Notes under the pieces: generated by a model
The model's database searches: none
Seen by the model: the letters and a program-made list of their open reading frames with translations, nothing else
Told to the model about the DNA's origin: nothing
Assembly: GCF_016808335.1 (NCBI RefSeq)
Contig: NC_053137.1
Location: 2,397,092 to 2,461,091 of the forward strand
From: Panicum virgatum
Taxonomy: Eukaryota; Streptophyta; Magnoliopsida; Poales; Poaceae
Length of the DNA: 64,000 nt
Direction of reading: 5' to 3'
Made by a program: the position numbers and the translations under genes
Part shown: positions 56,644-64,000 of the stretch, in pieces
Layout: each line of letters starts with the position of its first letter
Numbering within the stretch: position 1 is the stretch's first letter

Positions 56644-57657
56644 CTCGTGGCCTTAGTGGGCGCCGGCATCGAAGGGGAAATGCACGCCTGCCTCTTCTCG
56701 TCGGAGAACGGCGCGTGGAGCGCGCTGACCTCCGCTCTGATCGATTACATTTACCAGCTCCCGCCGGACTACTCCACCACCTCCTGCATCACCATCGACA
56801 ATGTGCCGGCCGCGCTCATGGGGAACGAACTCTACTTCATCGGTGACTTCGGCAATGAGATCCTGCGGTGCGACCTGGTCGGGGAAAACCTCGCCGTGGT
56901 CGATCCGCTGGACGTGGAGACTTGCTACGACGGCGTCGTCGTCATGCCAGAGGAGAACGGCAGGCTGGGATTTGCCTTCGTGAAGGCCAACAGCCTCCAT
57001 CTGTGGTTGATGGAGACGGGCCCTGAACCTGATGGATACGGCCGATGGGAAAAGCGCAGGGTCATCGATCTGGAGACGCTGTTCCCAATTCTCAACCTCT
57101 CACCGTATTTGAGTGGCTTTGTGGATGCAATCAACTGCATTGTTGTGACAACAGGTGATGCTCTTTACACCATTGAGCTCAAGATAATACTGACAAGGAA
57201 GGTGTGCAAGACGGAGAAACCCTACTCTTATTGCTGGCTGTACACTAGTTTCTACATTCCAGGTAAGATTTCTCATGTTTCTCTGTGTTTGGTTAATTCT
57301 GATATATATGCGAGTATTTAATTACCACCTCATAGTTAACTTCACCTTTTGAGCAAGAAGGCTGAAGGCATGCATAATAATAGAAAGTTTATTAGTGCCC
57401 ACTGCCCAGGCTACAAGTGACATTGTATTTAGTCAGGATTTATTCCGAGACACAAGGAGCATAAAAAACAGTATTTGTGATCCAGAAATTGAATTTAATT
57501 TGAATATACCTCGGACTTTTTGTTATTGTTTAGTACATTGCCCTTCATGGTACTGCAAGTTTGATTGCTGATCTTTAACATGATGAGCTTTATGCTCGGT
57601 TTATTTTCAGCATGTGCTAGTGGAATACTTGCAGCACCTGCGGCCAATGGAGACTGA

Positions 57658-59034
57658 GTGAACTTCTGTGAGCCATTTGAGGACATAACCAGGCAAATGG
57701 AATGCAAATCCATCACTGTGCAGTGCTGATGCTGTCCGGTGTTTTATTTCCTACTAAGCATTTGAGCAAATCTATCATCTGCAGAGCTGAGGCTCGTGAG
57801 AAAGTTTCAGCGAAGAATAGTATCAGCAGTTATCTTGGTCGACTAACATTCTTCAAATCAAAATTTCTGTTTGTATGAATAAAAAACTATGTTTCAGTTT
57901 ATTGCAGTCGTGAGTCTTTTACCGGTCCGTGTGTGGTGCAACCACTAGAAAGTAGAAACTGAATATGCCAAGTTTTGCTTGAAAACTGTATCACTGTTGT
58001 TCAATTTTGGACAAGGTTCCAAAATATCAGTCATCATGGCTAATCTGGTTCGTTTATCATCATGATTATTACTTAAGAACTGTATTTTAATTGTTTATTT
58101 CTGCTTGGTTGAGCTGCATGTTCAATTCTGTTTGGCATCAACAATGCAACTGTTGTTTTCAATTCTGAAAGAAATAGCCTGCGCGTTTATGTCCCTGTTT
58201 GGCTTGTGCGAAAGAGCACTAGTTTCAGGTTTTCAGCTTTCTGAGCACCCTCTTGGAATTGAAAAATACTAGTCTTTATGGTTTGGTTTCAGTAATCCGT
58301 TTCTGCTTTCTGCTGATTCTATGGGTAATCTGTTGATTCGATTGAGCTTTCTGAAAACGTCACGAGGGACCTCTCTTGCTGCCATGAGATAATCACCAGC
58401 ACACATCCGAATGAATGCGAAATTGGAAGTGTTAAAGTAAAGGAGATGGTGAGATCAAAGGCAGCGGAGGTGCCGAATTATTCAGCACTTTGGCTATCCG
58501 CTCAATTTTGTCAATTGCAACTTGCAATAGGGAGCTCCCTTATAGAAGCTAATGCTTGGAGAAGCTGAAATGGTTAGCTCCGTTTCAGATGAAAAGAAGC
58601 AAAGTTGCAGATGCACTCTGAAATCCACAAACAGAAAACGGAACAACATCGCTCCTTCAGTCAGCTTAAAACAGTATGCGATTGAATCATTGAACTGACT
58701 AGTGTTCCAAACATATTCCTGAAAATCCTGAAACTGTTGTCCTCATTCCAGAAGTGAAAAAGAAGCAAAATGTATCATCAGTTTTGGTGGAGTTGTCAAG
58801 CATCATATGACCCTAACAAAAGTAATGATTTCAGCAGACCTGAAACAAGATTGACAGTAAACTTGAAATATAGTCTTGACAGTCATGAACTCATGATCAT
58901 AACCAACTAAAGAAGAACAACCAAAGGTTTCGAGGGTCCAACTTGCCATGGACACTTTAATAGATCAAACTATACCCAACAGAAGACTAGACATTTGGAA
59001 GCATCAACCCTGCCATATGCCAACAGCAGTAGAC
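57658..59034. other. region between F-box 3 and F-box 4 (tail to tail), no gene seen
   Basis: The 3' flanks of two convergent F-box genes. Nothing coding is supported. 58190-58560 contains 'ccctgtttggcttgtgcg' like a MITE terminus, but no partner end was identified. Confidence 0.35.
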
Positions 59035-62000
59035 TCAGCTTGACGCCTTGGGGCTAATATACTTGGGCTTGCTCAATAGTGATTGGTGTGCCTCCGCTGA
59101 TGATGGCAATACACTGCTAGCATAATCTGAAAGTAACGCGCATATAAGTCAAAATTTGTTTCATAGCTCAGCCTTTTAAGAAGAAATAGTGGTGAGTGCC
59201 AGTTGTATAGATTTAAAAAACCATCTGAAATGATGTACAAAGTAAAATGTCATTACTCATTAGCTTATCATAGGATATATCCAAATGATAGACCAACAAC
59301 TTCAGGTTTGTGAAATAAAGAAAAAGGTGCACTACTTCCTGGCACATCGATCCTGACAATTTCAAAAACAGTGTTTAACAATTCAAACATAACAAGAACA
59401 AGTGTGATCTTCCAACAGTGTCATACATTTAGTTTGCAAGCATTGGCCAACATTTTCAAAGATATTTTCAGTATGGGACTATTATTTACATTCCACTATC
59501 AATATATATATATAAATCAGGACTACGCAAATGTACAGAAGTACAGTGCAGGGTTACATCTAAGTAAAGTGGCTAGCACAATACCTGGAGTGAAGAAGCT
59601 CATGAAGGGGAAGATGGTCAAGTGTTTCCTAGGCTTTCCTACCTTCCTCACATCGCCTGACTCGAGCTCCATTGCGAAGACACCAACATCTGTGACCACA
59701 AATATGGTACCGAAGCCTTGGGTAGAACCAGCCAGTTCTACACTAGACCAAAAGGGCACCCGTGTCAGAATATCAATGTCCCTTAATTGGACCCATCTTG
59801 CAACAACTACCACTGGATCAGCATTCCTCGACCACTGGCAAAGCCTTGTACATAGAAAACGGTGTAACGAACATGGCACCATTTATGCCATTTCGAGTGA
59901 TTTTGGTGATCGAATGACAACACAACATTTGGACTAATATGATTGTTAAGATGATCATTCTCAGGCTTTTAGGTTCAAGTGATGACAAAGAGAAAGAGAA
60001 GATAGGCGTAGTAAGGCCCGAAGGGCCGCCCCTGTGGGGTTCCGCTGGTTCGGTCAGTAGCACCGGAAGAACCGACGCATGAAGCATCGGTGCATCCGAT
60101 GGTTGTCGGAAGAACCGACGCCATAGCATAAGGGAATTAAAGCCAGGTCAGCTTATGAGCACTGGATGAACCGACGGGTCAAAAAGGGGCATCAGTGCAT
60201 TGGGCGTCCTATGTTCCAGAGACGATGCAAGTCGCGCAAGAGCCAAGTCTTCAGCACCGGTTGAACTGGTGAGGCATCGGTGCATACCATCGGTGTAATG
60301 ACGTCAGCGCCCAGGAAAAGATCCTTAAGCACCGGATGAACCGGTGATGCATCGGTACAAAGCATCAGTTCAACCGGTGGTCACTGTGTCAGCTGTCAGG
60401 AGTTCAATGGCTACTTCGGTTTATGAGTGACCGGAAGAACCGACGCTACCCCGCCAGAGGCATCGGTTCTTCCGGTGATACACAGATTTTCTGCTGACCG
60501 TTGGAGCAACGGCTACAAGACTTGGTGGCCTATATATACGCTTCACCCCGGCCATTTGAAGATTGCTGGAGTTGCTGGACATCCCACACACACCCAAGAA
60601 CATCTCCAAGCCATACAAAAGCATCAAGATCATATCTTTAGCCCTTAGCACACTTTGAGAGTGTTGTGTAAAGGATAACTCTTAGTGAGTGAGATTGCAA
60701 GGCCTTGAGCCTTTGTGCTGTGGTTCTCTAGTGAACCAAACAAGAGCTTGGTGCGCCGGCCTCCTTGGAGCTTTGAAGCTCGCCGGCAACGTCATCGACC
60801 CTCCGACTTGGTGTGGAGCGGCGACGACATCTTTGTGCGGGGGACGTGGAGACCTCCATCCTTTGTGAAGAAGCTCCTTAGTGGAACCCGGGGACAAGGT
60901 GACCGTGATTGTGTTCACGGAAGAGACTTGGTGGCCGAGTAGCAATACTCTTAGTGAGTGCTACAACAACGTGGATGTAGGTGTGCCTTTGTGGCTAACC
61001 GAACCACGGGATAAACACCCGCGTCAAGAGTTTGCTATCTCCTATCCCGCTCTTTAAGCTTCCGCATTACATACTAGCAATTTGTGTGCCTTTACTTTCA
61101 TAGAATAGTTTCTATAGGTTGCTAAACTCTTTTGGGATAGGGGTTTTCACACTAGAACAACCTAGTTGCACATCTAGATAGCCTGTTTTAGTTTAAGTTT
61201 TGTGCAAACTAGTTGGAGCCATAGATCTAAGTTTTTATTAGTGCCTAATTCACCCCCTCCCCCTCTTAGGCTAGAACACCCGATCACTTTCAAACGGGCA
61301 AGCCCCAGTGAGCCATCCTCCATTGGCACGAGTAATATGTCCCCATGTTTGCCGGGTGCCTCCGGAGGGTGGATGATGGATAAACAATTCTTGCCCAAGT
61401 TGTACTTGAGAATTATGTCGCCCGGGGCAAGCACGAAGTAGAGATCATCTCCGACAAGCGCGCTAGGCTTCCTCTTGGCAAAAGAAATGGAACCCAGATC
61501 AGCAGATGCATTCCAAGCACCAGCCTCCGATGAGTACAAGTGTGACCCCGTCGCCCCGTTGCCATCGCCCACCAAGACCACGAAGAATGGGCCACTGTGG
61601 CTGTCGAGATGGTCGCAGCCGCGGACGGCACAGAGCACCGCCGCATTGTAGGCCTGACGACGGACCGGTGGCTCCGGAAGCCCCTGCCGTTTGCCGGTAG
61701 TGGGGTCCCAGACGACAAGGTTCAAGCCCTCGCCGGGGATGCCAAAGAGGACGCGACCATGGCGGCAGTCGAGGACGCACCAGCCGGCGAAATCAGCACG
61801 CAACGCCCGCTGGGGGAATGGGGAGGGCGTTACCGCAGGAACGAAGAGGGGCACTTTGCGGGCGCTGGCGGCGAAGTACCCGTGGATGAAGCCGAGCAGA
61901 GGCGGCGCTCGGTGGAAGGCGCGGTACCGGCGGCGGAAGGCAGGGTCGGAGAGGAGGCAGCGCCAGGGCTTGCTGACGAGGGCGGCGCGCGCGAGGCACG

Positions 62001-62073
62001 CGGGGACGTCCGGCGGGACTCGGAGGAGGATCTCCTCGACGAGCTCGGGCATCAGCTCCGGCGGCGGCGCCAT
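59035..62073 (-). pseudogene. F-box gene 4, interrupted by a solo Sirevirus LTR, otherwise intact
   Basis: The ATG at 62071-62073 opens MAPPPELMPELVEEILLRVP, the F-box, then LVSKPWRCLLSDPAFRRRYR, VLDCRHGRVLFG, VVWDPTTGKRQGLPEP, VGDDLYFVLAPGDIILKYNL and MEDGSLGLARL up to the insertion at 61293. The frame resumes at 59857 and continues CQWSRNADPVVVVARWVQLR, FGTIFVVTDVGVFAMELESG and MSFFTPG to a donor site at 59585|GT. Exon 2 (59126-59035, after CTTTCAG) completes PD|YASSVLPSS and ends with TGA. With one AACGG copy and the LTR set aside, the frame is continuous with no stop or shift. This is the least damaged F-box copy here. An allele lacking the LTR would be expected to encode a full SCF-type F-box protein. 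Confidence 0.8.
59863..61292 (+). mobile_element. solo Sirevirus LTR inside F-box 4, 1430 bp
   Basis: Begins TGTAACGAAC and ends GATCACTTTCA, with an exact 5-bp target duplication AACGG (59858-59862, 61293-61297). It has the same family motifs as 3527-4969 and the minus-strand copy at 42331-43802, including accgg/ccggt inverted motifs and a TATA-like 'ctatatatacg' near 60529. It is oriented opposite to the gene. The exact target duplication indicates a fairly recent event. Confidence 0.9.
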
Positions 62074-62930
62074 GGCGTGTGCTGGTGGGCGGCGGAGCGA
62101 TGCCGCGGGACAGAGGAGAGCCAAGGCCCAAGAGTGGTTCAGTTTCGGCCCGGTCTGGTTACACCAAGTTAAGGCGGGTTTCAGGTTCAGAGCCTGCACA
62201 CGAACATGGTCAGTGGCCCTTCAGGCCCCTGGGGGTTGGGTTCGTCTGTCCGGCGGCTCTAGTCTGGCAGGGAAGAGGATCTGAGTGGACGCTAGAGGGA
62301 GGGGGCGTGACTGGCGCAGGCCTGGACTGGACGCAGGCGGCGGTGGCGTGGAGGAGCTTGAGGGAGGCAACGTGGAGGGGATCTTGCGAGCGCTGGGAGG
62401 CGGAGGCCGGCGATTCTATTCATCGCGCGCGCGTCTGGGCGCTGTGGTGTCGCAGAAGAATTTTGCCACGCGCCCGCACGATGCTAGACTGTTACATGCA
62501 CGGTCCGTTCTCTCCCACAGTCCCACTCCCATCCGAAGAAGACAATCGACTCGGTTTTCGTGCGAACACATTCAAATAAGAAAAATTGTAGTTCACAAAT
62601 TAGTTAACCAAATCAATTTCTGATTGCATCATTGTGTTATTTACAATGAGATCTTTCAAACTAGATCACATTTGACTATATTTGGATAATATTTTTTCTA
62701 AAACATTTTTATTTGTTTCAGAACAATTCTTTTGAACATTTTGTTTTGTTCTTTGAATGCTTTGTTTTTTCTCAAAACAAACTATATTTGGTGGAACATT
62801 TTTGTTTCTATTTGGATAATTTTCTAGAATATTGTTATTTGTTCCAGAACAATTCTTGCTTTTAAAGGAGAAACAAGACTTTTTTATCTAGATTACACGT
62901 GCTATTAACAGTGGAGGCTTAATCACGCAA
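62074..62930. other. promoter side of F-box 4 and AT-rich spacer
   Basis: 62074-62460 is GC-rich upstream sequence of the minus-strand F-box gene, with no clear TATA box seen. 62580-62890 is AT-rich with repeated 'ttgttccagaacaattctt' and 'tatttggataat' motifs, probably MITE-derived. The frames here are shadows. Confidence 0.35.
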
Positions 62931-63129
62931 TGGGGTTCCGGCTTCTGCGATAGCAGCGCGTCCAGACGCGCGCGCTATAAACAGACACCCCCGGCGGAGG
63001 CGGAGGGCGGCAGCGGAGAGCGAAAGGGGAGACGAGAGAGAGAGGGGGCGGCGGCAGTGAGCGAGAGAGGGATGCGGACACGAGAACAATGAAAACCCAA
63101 AATGAAGTAAAGTTTCGAGTCTGAACTCA

Positions 63130-63349
63130 GTAGACAGGTAACAGGTATTTAACGTGGCCCCTTCCAATGACATTAGTAATGAGCTTTGTTCAACTCCTGT
63201 TACGAATAATTGGTTATTTGTAACGGAGATCAAAGTGGTCTTATTAGTAACGGTCATAGACAATGCCCGTTACAACCTAGAGATTTTGTAACGGGCCTCA
63301 TAGGCCTGGTACCAATAACACGTTACCTAATTTCATTTTTCACGTAGTG
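63130..63349. mobile_element. CACTA element right end, 5' part missing
   Basis: It ends TTTTTCACGTAGTG at 63349, the inverse of a CACTACGTGAAAA terminus. Before it are inverted subterminal repeats based on 'cccgttac' and 'gtaacggg'. No matching left terminus was found. Upstream, 62930-63080 is GC-rich with a 'ctataaacagac' TATA-like site. Confidence 0.6.
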
Positions 63350-63491
63350 ACAGTGCATTGGTTGTTCTGCTTCATACTGGGACAAAAATCATTTTTATAG
63401 GTAGGTGATAAAGTACGTGTTTCCACATAGGTTTAGTTTGTCTCTGGAAATAGGTTTGCAAATTAAGTTTTACGTGGAAATCCATTTCTAT

Positions 63492-64000
63492 CACTACTAG
63501 AAAAGTGCCCTTTAGTACCGGTCGGGAACCCCCCGGTTTCTACCGGTTTCTTGACCGGTACCGCCCCATCGGTACTAAACCGTTTAGTACCGGTAGGGCT
63601 GACCGGTACAAAAAGCGCAGTTACCAACCGGTACTAAGCTGTCTGCCACGTCGCAGCTCCTGGCGCGACAGGTTAGTATTGGTTGTTTTTACCAACCGGT
63701 ACTAAGTGTTTTTTTTGGTTTGTTTTCTTTTAATTATATTTCTCCTCTTATCATTTTAGTTTTAGTTAATTAGTATTCGTATTTCGTAGCCATTTGCGTA
63801 TTTGCATTCGTATCTAGCATTCATATATATTGTTCGCGCAAAACAAAAGCAATTATATATACATATTATATTGATATACACTTCATTAATTACAAGTACT
63901 TATAATAATAATTTGGAGTACAAAAATATTTACAAGTATCCATGATGATTAGTTTTTTCCGACAAGTATCCAAAAAGGAGAATAATACTAGTCATCGTCG
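63492..64000. mobile_element. CACTA element left end (runs off right edge)
   Basis: Begins CACTACTAGAAAA and continues with dense subterminal repeats of 'accggta' and 'taccggt' (63515-63700), then the AT-rich inner sequence typical of these elements. Transposase is not reached within the window. Confidence 0.75.

Larger units (their letters stand above)
51800..57657 (+). pseudogene. F-box gene 3, interrupted by a 4.1-kb solo LTR and a 198-bp MITE
   Basis: Segment 1 (51800-51994) encodes QLVEDTVGEILLRLPPDDPA and VCKTWRRALAD. Segment 2 (56105-56445) continues FPARYRAFHRTPPVLGAFWG through NVLDCHHARVLLENLG to CHGGAFLVA. Segment 3 (56653-57262) continues LVGAGIEGEMHACLFSSENG, LMGNELYFIGDFGNEILRCD and RRVIDLETLFPILN to a donor site at 57262|GTAAG. 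A short last exon (57611-57657, after TTTTCAG) ends with TGA. If the inserts are removed together with one copy of each target duplication, the frame is continuous across both sites. No in-frame ATG is present before the F-box; the 51407-51742 MITE lies just upstream, so the start was probably lost. Otherwise a full-length family member. Confidence 0.75.

Noticed and set aside
59371..59937. 188-codon plus-strand frame
   Set aside because: It runs antisense through F-box 4 exon and intron and into the LTR; a shadow.
61597..62284. Plus-strand frames of 191 and 197 codons opposite F-box 4
   Set aside because: Antisense shadows of a GC-rich coding exon.

Overview
The window is nuclear DNA from a grass, most likely a PACMAD-type panicoid. 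The signs are Sirevirus long terminal repeats (LTRs), an Athila-type gypsy element with a tRNA-Asp primer site, CACTA ends, Stowaway-like MITEs, and two protein families that expand in grass genomes. These are an Rx-N-like family without an NB-ARC domain, and F-box proteins with the LVE(D/E)..EILLRLPPDEPA signature. Only one host gene (6451-7830, minus) reads as a full open frame. I saw no rRNA, tRNA, CRISPR or organellar sequence.

Layout. 1-11.6 kb: a decayed tandem array of the Rx-N-like family on the minus strand (partial copy at the left edge, a 3' remnant at 5.1-5.5 kb, the intact copy, truncated copies at 8.4 and 10.8 kb), cut up by a fold-back element (846-1705), MITEs, a CACTA remnant and a solo Sirevirus LTR (3527-4969). 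11.65-35.6 kb: a retrotransposon cluster. It holds a 5'-truncated, internally deleted copia element (A), an Rx-N-like fragment, a 5'-truncated degenerate copia copy (C1) with a complete 10.3-kb Athila-like gypsy element nested inside it (19575-29901, TSD AGTAG), and a second degenerate copia copy (B) that shares one LTR with C1. 35.6-42.3 kb: a second copy of the segment found at 9.0-11.6 kb, more leader remnants, a Stowaway-like MITE, and a repeat of the 5.9-6.3 kb block. 42.3-45.2 kb: a minus-strand Sirevirus 3' end with several polypurine tracts, then a Helitron-like terminus. 45.8-62.1 kb: four F-box paralogues, each broken in a different way. 62.9-64 kb: the ends of two CACTA elements.

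How the parts relate. The copies let the history be read from the sequence. Target-site duplications show that F-box 3 and F-box 4 are otherwise continuous frames interrupted by solo LTRs and a MITE. The duplicated Rx-N-like blocks share an internal deletion that predates the duplication, and they differ by later MITE insertions. The gypsy element has about 2.4% LTR divergence (29 differences counted by eye). It carries an accessory reading frame behind its own TATA box, and four pairs of 12-bp GGCC palindromes at a fixed 23-bp spacing. Two pairs are in the LTRs and two are internal. This is the least explained structure in the window.
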